Shown: one piece after another, positions 34,884-43,108 of the stretch
How the letters are laid out: the number at the start of each line of letters is the position of its first letter
Numbering within the stretch: the stretch's first letter is position 1
NCBI GenBank assembly: GCA_944331865.1
Contig: CALVIZ010000004.1
Location: 1-45,947, forward strand
Direction of reading: 5' to 3'
From: an uncultured Bacilli bacterium
GTDB taxonomy: Bacteria > Bacillota_I > Bacilli_A > RF39 > UBA660
DNA length: 45,947 nucleotides
Position numbers and translations under genes: made by a program
Notes under the pieces: generated by a model
Told to the model about the DNA's origin: nothing
Databases searched by the model: none
The model's input: only the letters and a program-made list of their open reading frames with translations

Positions 34884-36109
34884 GCTTTTTTCTTTAATAT
34901 AGTTGCATCCATCAATGCTTTTGTTACTCCACTTAAGACTATTGTTATTATTACTGTTGGAATAAATATTAACCAGAAAGAATAAATTGTTTCAGCGCTG
35001 TTTTGACCAAGTAGTCTTAATACTAATATCGCTACTGGATAGTGTAACATATAAATGTATAAAGATATGCTTCCTAAATACTTAAATAAAGAATTTGTAA
35101 CTTTGTTATTTAATACTTTTGTTAAACCATCAGTATTTAGTAAGGTTAATCCAATAACTATTATACATAATAATGATACTGTCCATCTTTCTAGATTAAA
35201 CCATGTTGCTGGATAAATTGTATACCATAGCAGAAGTATTGATGCTATAACATTAAGAATAGTTAAAGTTACTTTTCCTGTATTACTAAATTTGTGATTC
35301 TTTATTTTTTCAATTAAATAGTATAATAATACTCCACCAAGCATTCCTAATAATACAAATAATAATCCATTGTTAAATCCTATAACAGCCGTTTGGCTTG
35401 TTGCTGAGCCTCCCATACCATTTGTTGATGTTGTTTGTAATCCAAATGTTGACCAGGCAGTTTGTGCTGCTCTAGTATCAGTAAAACTCCACCAACCACT
35501 TAAAAATATGAATAAAAATGGTGCTACAAATCCTGATGTTACATCTTCATTTTTACATAATGCCCAATATAGGAAATAGCCCACTATTATTATTGCTGAA
35601 ATAAACCATAGTGTACCGTTTAAATTAAAAAATTCATTTCCTAAACTTCTTAAGCCTACAGAATGGAAACCTAAGAATTCCCAAACACTATTTATTAGCA
35701 TTGTGCATACTTGTTGGAAATTATAGTCTGGATAGAAAAATTTAGTTGATATTATTACCCCTAAGATATATCCTAGTATCAATACTGGCATTAATCCCTT
35801 TATTCTAGACCAAGTATATTCCCATGCTCTAGATCCTGCACTACGAGTTGCATATTCTTTTTCTTGCATTCTTCTTTTAAAATGCGAAACCATAAAATAT
35901 CCAGCTGTTAGTGTAAATACTAATAATACTTCACTAGATCCAAAAAACCAGTTTGTTGTTTCCATATAATATCCTAATGATCCATCACATGATCTGGCTA
36001 TAATCCATCCCGTATGAAAACCTATTATTGCTAGTGCTATTAAAAAACGCCATAATTCAATAGCAACATTCCTAGTCTTTTCTTTTGGTACTTCTTTCTT
36101 CTTTACCAA
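34877..36109 (-). CDS. acyltransferase family 3 membrane protein (OafA/WecH-like)
   Basis: 410 residues. About ten hydrophobic helices, with the N-terminal signature ELWRFLIALAIIGFHTGWII (the conserved His in the second half) and FFNLNGTLWFISAIIIVGYF in the middle. Such enzymes acetylate or otherwise acylate exported polysaccharides or wall sugars. An insertion rich in Thr/Ser/Gly near residue 215-240 (TTSTNGMGGSATSQTAVIGF) is probably an external loop. The gene stands alone with its own terminator. Confidence 0.88.
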   Translation of the reverse strand: MVKKKEVPKEKTRNVAIELWRFLIALAIIGFHTGWIIARSCDGSLGYYMETTNWFFGSSEVLLVFTLTAGYFMVSHFKRRMQEKEYATRSAGSRAWEYTWSRIKGLMPVLILGYILGVIISTKFFYPDYNFQQVCTMLINSVWEFLGFHSVGLRSLGNEFFNLNGTLWFISAIIIVGYFLYWALCKNEDVTSGFVAPFLFIFLSGWWSFTDTRAAQTAWSTFGLQTTSTNGMGGSATSQTAVIGFNNGLLFVLLGMLGGVLLYYLIEKIKNHKFSNTGKVTLTILNVIASILLLWYTIYPATWFNLERWTVSLLCIIVIGLTLLNTDGLTKVLNNKVTNSLFKYLGSISLYIYMLHYPVAILVLRLLGQNSAETIYSFWLIFIPTVIITIVLSGVTKALMDATILKKKAK

Positions 36110-36170
36110 AATTTACACTCCTTTCTTCATAAGTATTTCCCTATGATAATTAAATTATACTTAAATAAAA

Positions 36171-36203
36171 GCAAAAAATCAATTTAAATTATTGATTTTT
36201 TGC
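36171..36203 (-). terminator. terminator at the end of spoVG
   Basis: GCAAAAAATCAAT...ATTGATTTTTTGC, a 13-base inverted repeat, begins within the last codons of spoVG. Confidence 0.8.
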
Positions 36204-36467
36204 TTCTTCTTTAATCTTACGATTGTATTCATCCATTATTGCAGTTTCTAATTTTTCACGCATTTCTTTGTTTGTAGGAAATACTACATTTTCTTCTTTT
36301 CCTTCTTTGTTTAATTTACCAGGCATTGCTACAAATAGTCTTGAGTTTCCTTCGATTATTTTAGCACCTCTAATTGCTAGACAATCATCTAGAGTAAAAT
36401 CTACAAATGCTTTTAATTTAGATCCTTCTTTTTCTCTTGGATAAACTTCTAATCTTGTAATTTCCAT
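36189..36467 (-). CDS. spoVG: septation/RNA-binding regulator SpoVG
   Basis: 92 residues, the normal length. ITRLEVYPREKEGSKLKAFV, FTLDDCLAIRGAKIIEGNSR and LFVAMPGK are classical SpoVG signatures. SpoVG binds RNA and DNA and links cell division, surface structure and sporulation. AGGGAGAGGT precedes the ATG. The gene follows veg and yabG as part of the Bacillus-type order. Confidence 0.97.
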   Translation of the reverse strand: MEITRLEVYPREKEGSKLKAFVDFTLDDCLAIRGAKIIEGNSRLFVAMPGKLNKEGKEENVVFPTNKEMREKLETAIMDEYNRKIKEEAKNQ

Positions 36468-36530
36468 ATTACCTCTCCCTTACTATGTTTACTATATTTT
36501 ATCCTATTTTTTTGTTTTTTGCAATATATT

Positions 36531-36743
36531 TTATAAATATTTTATTTTAACTTCTCCAGTTATTACATCTCGATAGGTAAAACTTTTTTCTTCATTGCCA
36601 ATTAATACCGTAAAAATATTGGGATAAACTTTATATAAGACTCCTTCATATCGATTTACTCTATTTCTAAGACCATACACTGATATACTTACTTTACTAT
36701 TTAATTTTCTAGTTATTTCATCTTTAATAAAATTTATATTCAT
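36531..36743 (-). CDS. veg: Veg family protein
   Basis: 70 residues. MNINFIKDEITRKLNSKVSI, LRNRVNRYEGVLYKVYPNIF and SFTYRDVITGEVKIKYL match the Veg protein (usually 80-86 residues, here slightly trimmed). Veg is a small, highly expressed protein that in Bacillus stimulates biofilm gene expression. It overlaps yabG by four bases. The yabG-veg-spoVG synteny strengthens the call. Confidence 0.9.
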   Translation of the reverse strand: MNINFIKDEITRKLNSKVSISVYGLRNRVNRYEGVLYKVYPNIFTVLIGNEEKSFTYRDVITGEVKIKYL

Positions 36744-37516
36744 CTCGGATACCCCACATACATTAATCCATTACACATTATGCCACCCATTCCTTCTTCT
36801 TTATACTTGGTTTTTTCTAATAATTTTTTTAAATCTATTTCTTTGTTTCTCTCTGTTAATGATATTGTACTTGCTATTATCGCTGGATCTAAAGCATGAA
36901 TATTTACTCTTTTAGGGCTCGATGCAAAATTTGCTCCGGCTTTTATTAGTTCTTCATAATTGCTTTGGCATGCTCCTGCTATTATAACTAGTTTTTCATG
37001 ACTTTTTTCATATCTTCGACATGCTTTTACTGCTTTAATAAAATAAGCCGAATTTTTATAGTTGTTTATGTCATTTATGTCACCTTTTTTACTAAAGTAA
37101 GCATCGTGCCCTGTTATAATTACAATATCTGGTTTATATTCTTTTAATAATAAAGGTATTTGTTCATAAACATTTTTTTCATTTATTTTTTTGCCTATTG
37201 CAAGTATCCCATTTTTTTTATAAAATTTTAAACATCTGTTTAAATAATCTTCATCACCATCTATATGTAAAACTTTAGCTGGCAAATAAAAATAATCACC
37301 ACGCATTAATAATTCATCCTTAATATCTACTTCATCTATTGTTTCATCTTCTTTTATGTCTTCTTCAATTTTTAAATCAGTAATTTTGGCATCTGCATAT
37401 AATCTAACTTCTACTCCTTTTAAATATACTATGTCATTTTCAATATTAATAACTTTAAACACTGTATCATTTCCGTAACTATTTCTTGTTACATAATCAC
37501 CTTTTTTAATTTGCAT
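36740..37516 (-). CDS. yabG: sporulation-specific protease YabG
   Basis: 258 residues of the YabG family (peptidase U57). The N-terminal part has KKGDYVTRNSYGNDTVFKVI and YLKGVEVRLYADA; the core has VIITGHDAYFSKKGDINDIN and VIIAGACQSNYEELIKAGAN followed by FASSPKRVNIHALDPAII. YabG trims spore coat proteins in the mother cell. Its presence is strong evidence for true spore formation or a recent loss. A CATATAAT element matching that of yabP lies 17 bases before the ATG. Confidence 0.95.
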   Translation of the reverse strand: MQIKKGDYVTRNSYGNDTVFKVINIENDIVYLKGVEVRLYADAKITDLKIEEDIKEDETIDEVDIKDELLMRGDYFYLPAKVLHIDGDEDYLNRCLKFYKKNGILAIGKKINEKNVYEQIPLLLKEYKPDIVIITGHDAYFSKKGDINDINNYKNSAYFIKAVKACRRYEKSHEKLVIIAGACQSNYEELIKAGANFASSPKRVNIHALDPAIIASTISLTERNKEIDLKKLLEKTKYKEEGMGGIMCNGLMYVGYPR

Positions 37517-37532
37517 GTAATATCACCATTAC

Positions 37533-37540
37533 ATTATATG
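37533..37540 (-). promoter_or_regulatory. CATATAAT sporulation-type -10 element before yabG
   Basis: The same eight bases as before yabP, again followed by TAATGGTGATA and preceded 14 bases upstream by GGAAAAA. It fits a sigma-E or sigma-K -10 box. Confidence 0.55.
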
Positions 37541-37545
37541 AAAAA

Positions 37546-37566
37546 GACTAGGATTTTTTCCTAGTT
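37546..37566 (-). terminator. terminator after ksgA
   Basis: AACTAGG...TCCTAGTC on the minus strand, with a six-base loop, is followed by TTTTT, immediately upstream of the yabG -10 element. Confidence 0.75.
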
Positions 37567-37570
37567 CTAT

Positions 37571-38347
37571 TTAATCAATTAATTTTTTATACATTTCTCT
37601 TAATATGGTTTCACTAATTTCTTCAGCTCTTACATTTTCATTAAATTTGTATTTTTCTATAATAGGTTTTATTTTTTCAAACTTTTCTTTATCTATATTA
37701 TTTTTTAATGTCTTTCTCTTTTGTTTAAATATTTGTTTTAAAAATTCTTGATACTCATCTATCTTTATATCTTCTTTTTGTTCTTTTGAGTTAAATTCTA
37801 ATACTGTACTTTCTACTTTTGGAATTGGATTAAATGAATTTTTTGAAACATTACATATTCTTTTAATATTAAAATAATATTGTAATAAAACTGTAATATA
37901 ACCATATTCTTTTGTTTTAGGTAATGCTAAAAATCTATCTGCTACTTCTTTTTGAACCATTATTACTAACTTTTCTATTTTTAAATTACTTTTAATAATG
38001 TGTTCAATTATAGGAGTCGTTATGTAATATGGTAAATTACCAACAATATATAATTTGTTATATTGAATGTTGCTTATGTCTACATTTATATTACTTGTTA
38101 AGAAATCTTGATATATTATCTTTGTTTTATCATCTTCAAGATTACTTAAATATTCTTTTAAATCTGTGTCTACTTCATAAGCAATTATATTGCTTAATTT
38201 TTCTTTTAATCTTTTTGTCAATGCTCCCATACCCGGACCAATTTCTATTATTAAATCAAATTCATCACTATTTATGGTTCCAACTATTTTTTCAATAATG
38301 TTATTATCAATTAAAAAATTTTGACCAAATTTTTTCTTTGCTTTCAT
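37571..38347 (-). CDS. rsmA: 16S rRNA adenine dimethyltransferase KsgA/RsmA
   Basis: 258 residues, slightly short of the usual 270-290. KFGQNFLIDNNIIEKIV at the N-terminus, SAM loop IEIGPGMGALTKRLKE, motif IV NLPYYITTPII, and the C-terminal helical domain FKQKRKTLKNNID. It dimethylates two adjacent adenines near the 3' end of 16S rRNA. Synteny with tatD, the 3D protein and yabG is as in Bacillus. Confidence 0.97.
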   Translation of the reverse strand: MKAKKKFGQNFLIDNNIIEKIVGTINSDEFDLIIEIGPGMGALTKRLKEKLSNIIAYEVDTDLKEYLSNLEDDKTKIIYQDFLTSNINVDISNIQYNKLYIVGNLPYYITTPIIEHIIKSNLKIEKLVIMVQKEVADRFLALPKTKEYGYITVLLQYYFNIKRICNVSKNSFNPIPKVESTVLEFNSKEQKEDIKIDEYQEFLKQIFKQKRKTLKNNIDKEKFEKIKPIIEKYKFNENVRAEEISETILREMYKKLID

Positions 38348-38363
38348 AAAAAACTAGGTGAGA

Positions 38364-38891
38364 TTATTCCCACCCACTCCTTAATACATCATATGTTATT
38401 GTGCTTCTACCAATATATTTATACGCATATTCTTCAGTTGGTACTAAAAAGTCAATAGAAGTTCCTGTAACGCCACGATCTAATACTATTGCTAAATTCT
38501 TGCCATCACTTATTCTATTACTATAAAAGCTTATAATTGAACCACATGGTAAATTTTTACTAGATGCTACAATATATACTTCACCATATTCTGCATCATT
38601 ATAAGTATTTGTTCCATCAGTTATATCATATTTTGGCATACAAGCTAGTGTCCCATTACAAAGTGGGCAATCATGAGCATAACCAGTTAAATCACCCGTG
38701 TATGTATCTATAGCTGTAAACTTTAAGGCTTCTTCTACTTCAACAACTTTTAATGCCATTGTTGATAAATTAATTGTTTTATTAATGCTATTGTTTTCTA
38801 CTTTGGTAATAGCTATATTTGTACTGCTTTTAGCTACCACTAAAATCATTAATAACAAGCTTATTTTTATAAAATTTATTATTATTTTCAT
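38364..38891 (-). CDS. 3D (Asp-Asp-Asp) domain protein, YabE-like
   Basis: About 175 residues from the ATG at 38891, which follows GAGGTGG; the ATG at 38909 lies inside that site. A membrane/signal helix (FIKISLLLMILVVAK) is followed by a 3D domain with LTGYAHDCPLCNGTLACMPK, AEYGEVYIVASSKNLPCGSI and LAIVLDRGVTGTSIDFLVPT, holding the conserved Asp residues. Such domains are lytic transglycosylase-like wall enzymes. The position between tatD and ksgA is that of yabE (rpf-like) in Bacillus, but the G5/DUF348 repeats are missing and RnmV is absent. Confidence 0.85.
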   Translation of the reverse strand: MKIIINFIKISLLLMILVVAKSSTNIAITKVENNSINKTINLSTMALKVVEVEEALKFTAIDTYTGDLTGYAHDCPLCNGTLACMPKYDITDGTNTYNDAEYGEVYIVASSKNLPCGSIISFYSNRISDGKNLAIVLDRGVTGTSIDFLVPTEEYAYKYIGRSTITYDVLRSGWE

Positions 38892-38979
38892 ATTATTAAT
38901 CCACCTCATTGGCTAAATTAATTATAGCATTTCCGTATTTTTTTGTCAAAAAGAAAAGAGCATTTTCCAAAAATAGGAA

Positions 38980-39402
38980 TTATGCCCTTCCTCTACCAGA
39001 AACTTCTGATTGAGTTCTCCAATTTTTAATTTGTTCTAATACTAAATTATAATCTAAATAAAAGTCTTTTTCTAACATACTTTGTTTGTTTTTTATTCTT
39101 TCTTCTAATTTTGTTAATATAGCAAAATATATTGGTTTGTCTACATATTCTTGCTTTTTAACTTGAATCATAGTAAGAATTGTACTCTTATCTCTTTTTT
39201 CGTTTTCATACATAGCTAATGTAAGTATAAATTTTTCTAAATCTGATAAATTAGAACCATAAATTTGATTTGCTGTAACTCCATCTTCATAATAAATACC
39301 TCTTAATAGTTGAGTTGCACTTGGTTGTTCTGTTACATAATAATCAGAAATATCACTTGGTGCTATTACTTTATAAGATATTTTGCTTTCGTTAATATCC
39401 AC
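38980..39402 (-). CDS. uncharacterised protein of the HTH-HRDC locus
   Basis: About 140 residues from the GTG at 39402, which follows GGGAGGG; the ATG at 39420 has no ribosome site. It starts DINESKISYKVIAPSDISDY and includes LRGIYYEDGVTANQIYGSNL and LSDLEKFILTLAMYENEKRD, then a helical tail ending SEVSGRGRA. There are no membrane helices and no known domain. Its own promoter (ATGCAA reverse, 17-base spacer, TATAAT; 39435-39463) lies upstream, so it is not simply part of the HTH-HRDC operon. It sits between tatD and the 3D protein, where Bacillus has no such genes. Confidence 0.65.
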   Translation of the reverse strand: MDINESKISYKVIAPSDISDYYVTEQPSATQLLRGIYYEDGVTANQIYGSNLSDLEKFILTLAMYENEKRDKSTILTMIQVKKQEYVDKPIYFAILTKLEERIKNKQSMLEKDFYLDYNLVLEQIKNWRTQSEVSGRGRA

Positions 39403-39434
39403 CAAAATCCCTCCCTTCATAAATAATGTTTCCT

Positions 39435-39463
39435 ATTATATACCAATTTTTAAAAAAATGCAA
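39435..39463 (-). promoter_or_regulatory. sigma-A promoter of the 38980-39402 gene
   Basis: TTGCAT (39458-39463), 17-base spacer and TATAAT (39435-39440) on the minus strand. Confidence 0.7.
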
Positions 39464-39495
39464 ATAAAATTTTTTCTTTAACACTTTTTTTATAT

Positions 39496-40332
39496 TTAAA
39501 ATGGTAAGTCATCTAATTTAATATCAGATAAATTAATATTAGAAAAGCCAGAAAAAAAATTGGATTTTTCTTTGTTTTTTTCAGAATATTTTTTGCTTTC
39601 TTTTATAATTTCAAATATTTCATCCCCATATTCAGCATACTTTTTAGGACCAATTCCAGATACTAATTTTAAGTCTTCTTTTCTTTGAATATTTGCTAAT
39701 ATTATATTAATTAGTTCTTTATTGGTAAAAACAATATAAGCATTGTAATACTTCTTTTCTTTAGTTTTTTCCCAACGCCATTTTCTTAATTCTTCAAATA
39801 ATTCTTTTTCTTCTTTATTTAAATCTTCTTTTGATGATATCATTTTTGATTTATTTAAATATAATTTGTTTAATGTTTTAAATAATTCTTTTACTTTAGG
39901 GTTATTTAATAAATGTTTGTCACTTAGAACTTCCCCAGTAAATGGATCATATCCATTACTTAATCCATCCAATATTTCTTCTTCAGTTATTTCTCTATTT
40001 ATATTTAGTTCTTCTGGTTCAATTATTTTTTCTTCTAGTTCATCTATTACTTGATTTAAAAAATCTATTTCTGAATATGTATGATTTTTTTTGTTCCAAT
40101 TTTCTTTTATTAAATTATATACTTCTATAATTTTTTCTCTATTATTTTTCAAATTATAATTAAAATATGAGATTGGAAAATTAAACTTTTTTGCAACTAA
40201 TTCTCGCGAATTAAATGTCATTACATTGCTGTTTTGCACCCAAGCATTTATTGATGCTCTAGATACTCCTATATATTCCGCTAGCTCCCCTTGACTCATT
40301 CTAGTAGCTCTTAGTATTATTTCTATTATCAT
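39496..40332 (-). CDS. HTH regulator with C-terminal HRDC domain
   Basis: 278 residues. The first 60 residues are a helix-turn-helix (RMSQGELAEYIGVSRASINA) of XRE type. A charged helical linker with a conserved-looking GYDPFTGEVLSDKHLL follows. Residues about 190-255 read YNAYIVFTNKELINIILANI and LVSGIGPKKYAEYGDEIFEI, a typical HRDC domain as found at the end of RecQ helicases. HTH plus HRDC in one protein without a helicase is unusual. It follows the 40361-40696 gene by 28 bases and may regulate that promoter; the partner is unknown. Confidence 0.78.
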   Translation of the reverse strand: MIIEIILRATRMSQGELAEYIGVSRASINAWVQNSNVMTFNSRELVAKKFNFPISYFNYNLKNNREKIIEVYNLIKENWNKKNHTYSEIDFLNQVIDELEEKIIEPEELNINREITEEEILDGLSNGYDPFTGEVLSDKHLLNNPKVKELFKTLNKLYLNKSKMISSKEDLNKEEKELFEELRKWRWEKTKEKKYYNAYIVFTNKELINIILANIQRKEDLKLVSGIGPKKYAEYGDEIFEIIKESKKYSEKNKEKSNFFSGFSNINLSDIKLDDLPF

Positions 40333-40360
40333 AATATCTCCTTTTAATTTATATTTTCTT

Positions 40361-40696
40361 TTAAGATAAATTAATATCTTTTTTTAAATTTATATTATAT
40401 TGACTAATTTCGTTATAAATATTTATATTATTTACTACTGTTATAATTGTTCTTTCTGTAGATACAATATATTTTGTACAAGTGTTATTATCTTTTAAAT
40501 CTGTATATATTGCTTTATATCCTTTAAAATATGAACAACCAAAATTATTATCTAAATCTTTTTTTATCTTATTTATAACTTTATTTTTATTTTTTGCTTT
40601 TTGCTTTTTATTTAATTTAATGTTTTGTGATAAAATTAATCTTTCTATTATTCTGTTAAATGCATGATTAGATAAAAAATAATTATTAACTCGCAT
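40361..40696 (-). CDS. small basic protein upstream of the HTH-HRDC gene
   Basis: 111 residues with no clear match. The opening YFLSNHAFNRIIERLILSQN has a His and a helical Arg pattern seen in some RelE/DUF4258-like toxins, and the later strands CTKYIVSTERTIITVVNNIN could be the sheet of such a fold. The middle is Lys-rich (KLNKKQKAKNKNKVINKI). With the HTH gene right behind it, a toxin-antitoxin-like pair is possible, but the evidence is only circumstantial. GGGGAGG precedes the ATG and is partly buried in a palindrome. Confidence 0.55.
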   Translation of the reverse strand: MRVNNYFLSNHAFNRIIERLILSQNIKLNKKQKAKNKNKVINKIKKDLDNNFGCSYFKGYKAIYTDLKDNNTCTKYIVSTERTIITVVNNINIYNEISQYNINLKKDINLS

Positions 40697-40704
40697 AAAT
40701 AACC

Positions 40705-40747
40705 TCCCCTTGGGGATGTATTATAACAGTTTTTGACAGTTTGTCAA
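40705..40747 (-). promoter_or_regulatory. promoter and likely operator of the HTH-HRDC operon
   Basis: TTGACA (40742-40747) and TATAAT (40720-40725) on the minus strand are 16 bases apart. A 15-base palindrome with arms TTGACA and TGTCAA (40733-40747) covers the -35 box and is a plausible operator for the HTH protein. A second palindrome, TCCCCTTGGGGA (40705-40716), overlaps the ribosome site of the first gene and could hide it in the RNA. Confidence 0.65.
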
Positions 40748-40807
40748 GTATTTTTTTAAAAAGTAGACTTGTTAATAGATCGGTATATTGTTTATTTACT
40801 TTCATAT

Positions 40808-40842
40808 AAAAAGGTTATTGATTTTTTTCAATAACCATTTTT
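40808..40842 (-). terminator. terminator overlapping the tatD stop
   Basis: AATGGTTATTG...CAATAACC on the minus strand, followed by TTTTT; the left arm encodes the last residues of TatD. Confidence 0.8.
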
Positions 40843-41585
40843 GTATATAGTTTTTTTACATTGTTTGTTGTAATTGTTGCTACTTCATCTAATGTAATAT
40901 CGAAAACATCTGCAATGAATTCTGCTATGTCTAAAATATATTTTGGAGAATTTTGTTTACCTCTATTTGGAACAGGAGTTAAGTAAGGTGCATCTGTTTC
41001 TAATATAATATTTTCTAAACCTATGTTTTTAATTATTTCTTTTAAATTGCAATTTTTAAATGTTATTACGCCATTAATTCCTAATAAAAATCCCATTTTT
41101 ATGAATAGTTTGGCAACTTCTAAACTGCCCGAAAATGAATGAATAACACCTGTTACTTGATATTTTTTTAAAATATTTATTGTATCTTCTGTGGCTTCTC
41201 TAGAATGAACTATCACTGGTAATTTATTTTCTTCTGCTATCATTAATTGCTTTGCAAATAATTCTTTTTGTTTTTCTTTGTTATCCTTAGAATAATGATA
41301 GTCTAATCCTATCTCACCAATAGCAACGATTTTGGCATTATCTATATTGTTTTTTATATATTCTATGTCTTCTAAACTATAGTTTTCTACTTCTTCAGGA
41401 TGAATGCCTATTGCCCCATATACATTTTGATACTTATCTATGGATTTTATTACTTCTTTATTGCTATTTTTTTCACATCCATTATTTATTAAATAATACA
41501 CTTTGTTTTCTTTAGCTTCTTTTATTACCTTATCTATATCTTTATAATACTCTTTATATAAATGCAAATGAGTATCTATTAGCAT
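40815..41585 (-). CDS. tatD: TatD family metal-dependent DNase
   Basis: 256 residues. Metal ligands appear in MLIDTHLHLYKE, AIGEIGLDYHYS, LPVIVHSREA, TGVIHSFSG and IILETDAPYLTPVP, so all the usual sites are present. TatD enzymes are 3'-5' DNA exonucleases with a role in repair. The start overlaps the metG stop (TAATG), and the operon dut-metG-tatD is read from the T-box leader. Confidence 0.96.
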   Translation of the reverse strand: MLIDTHLHLYKEYYKDIDKVIKEAKENKVYYLINNGCEKNSNKEVIKSIDKYQNVYGAIGIHPEEVENYSLEDIEYIKNNIDNAKIVAIGEIGLDYHYSKDNKEKQKELFAKQLMIAEENKLPVIVHSREATEDTINILKKYQVTGVIHSFSGSLEVAKLFIKMGFLLGINGVITFKNCNLKEIIKNIGLENIILETDAPYLTPVPNRGKQNSPKYILDIAEFIADVFDITLDEVATITTNNVKKLYTKMVIEKNQ

Positions 41586-43108
41586 TATTTAACCTCTATT
41601 CTATCAAATAAATGTGTTGCTTCGCTTAGATTATAACTATTGTCTTCATTAAATGATTTATTATTATTATCTTTTTTGTCTGTATTTAGTGTTTTAAATA
41701 TCTTAGATGCTGTGTCTGGTAAATATGCTTGTAAATATACTGTTGCTACTCTAATTGATTCAAGTAAATTGTATAATACTGTTTCAAGTCTATCCTTTTT
41801 GTCTTCTTCTTTTGCTAATACCCATGGAGTTGATTCATCTATATATTTATTGCATTTTCTAAATATTTCAAATAATTCATCAAGTGCTTCATTTATTTTT
41901 AAACCATCCATTTTTTCAATTAGTACTTTATCTAAATTGTTAACAACTTCTTTTAATTCATTATCATAGTTTTCTGATATTTTTTTATTTTCTATTTTAC
42001 CATTAAAATATTTATGCGCCATTGAAACTGTTCTGTTAACTAAATTTCCTAAATTGTTTACTAAATCAGCATTTGTGCGATTTATTAATGCTTCTTCAGA
42101 AAATGTACCATCCGCTCCGAAAGGAACTTCTCTTAAGACAAAATACCTTACAGCATCTATTCCATAAGAACTAATATATTCCCTTGGATCTTTATAATTT
42201 CCTAATGATTTAGATATCTTACCACCATTTATTACTAACCATCCATGACCGAATACTTGTTTTGGTGTATCTATTCCTAATGCCATAAGTAACGCCGGCC
42301 AAATAATTGCATGAAATCTAGTTATTTCTTTTCCTACTAAATGAATGTCCGCTGGCCAATATTTTTTGAATAATTCAGAATCTTTATTTGGATATCCTAA
42401 GCTTGTTATGTAATTAGATAATGCATCTATCCAAACATATATTACATGTTTAGGATCAAAGTCAACAGGTATACCCCATTTAACTGATGTTCTAGATACA
42501 CATAAATCTTCTAATCCCGGTTTTATAAAATTGTTTACTAATTCATTTTTTCTTGATATTGGTAAAATAAAATTTGAATTTTTTTCGTATAAATCTAATA
42601 ATTTATCTTGATATTTTGATAATTTAAAAAAATATGCTTCTTCAGTTACTTCTTTTACTTCTCTTCCACAATCAGGGCATTTACCATCAATAAGTTGGGT
42701 TTCTGTCCAAAATGATTCACATGGTACACAATAAAGTCCTTTGTATTTTCCTTTGTATATGTCACCTTGATTGTATAGTTGTTTAAATATTGCTTGAACA
42801 CTTTTTTTGTGAGATTCATCTGTTGTTCTTATAAAATAATCATATGATATGTCTAAAGATTGCCATAAATCTTTTGCATTTTCTATTATTTTATCTACAT
42901 ATTCTTTTGGGGTTACTCCTGCTTCTGCAGCCTTTTGGGCTATTTTAGCTCCATGTTCATCTGTTCCTGTTTGAAAAAATACATCATATCCTAGTAATCT
43001 TTTAAATCTTGCTATGGCATCTGCTGCAATTGTTGTGTAACAATGTCCTATATGAAAGTTGGCACTAGGATAATATATTGGTGTTGTTATATAAAATTTT
43101 TTATTCAT
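41585..43108 (-). CDS. metG: methionyl-tRNA synthetase (short form)
   Basis: About 507 residues from the ATG at 43108, favoured by AAAGGATGA upstream; an ATG three codons earlier is possible. HIGH motif in NFHIGHCYTT, four zinc cysteines in CVPCESFWTE and GKCPDCGREV, KMSKS-type loop in NGGKISKSLGNYKDP, and the anticodon-binding helical domain. The usual C-terminal tRNA-binding/dimerisation domain of Bacillus MetS (total about 660 residues) is missing, so the enzyme should be monomeric. It charges tRNA-Met. It overlaps dut by eight bases and is controlled by the T-box upstream of dut. Confidence 0.97.
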   Translation of the reverse strand: MNKKFYITTPIYYPSANFHIGHCYTTIAADAIARFKRLLGYDVFFQTGTDEHGAKIAQKAAEAGVTPKEYVDKIIENAKDLWQSLDISYDYFIRTTDESHKKSVQAIFKQLYNQGDIYKGKYKGLYCVPCESFWTETQLIDGKCPDCGREVKEVTEEAYFFKLSKYQDKLLDLYEKNSNFILPISRKNELVNNFIKPGLEDLCVSRTSVKWGIPVDFDPKHVIYVWIDALSNYITSLGYPNKDSELFKKYWPADIHLVGKEITRFHAIIWPALLMALGIDTPKQVFGHGWLVINGGKISKSLGNYKDPREYISSYGIDAVRYFVLREVPFGADGTFSEEALINRTNADLVNNLGNLVNRTVSMAHKYFNGKIENKKISENYDNELKEVVNNLDKVLIEKMDGLKINEALDELFEIFRKCNKYIDESTPWVLAKEEDKKDRLETVLYNLLESIRVATVYLQAYLPDTASKIFKTLNTDKKDNNNKSFNEDNSYNLSEATHLFDRIEVK

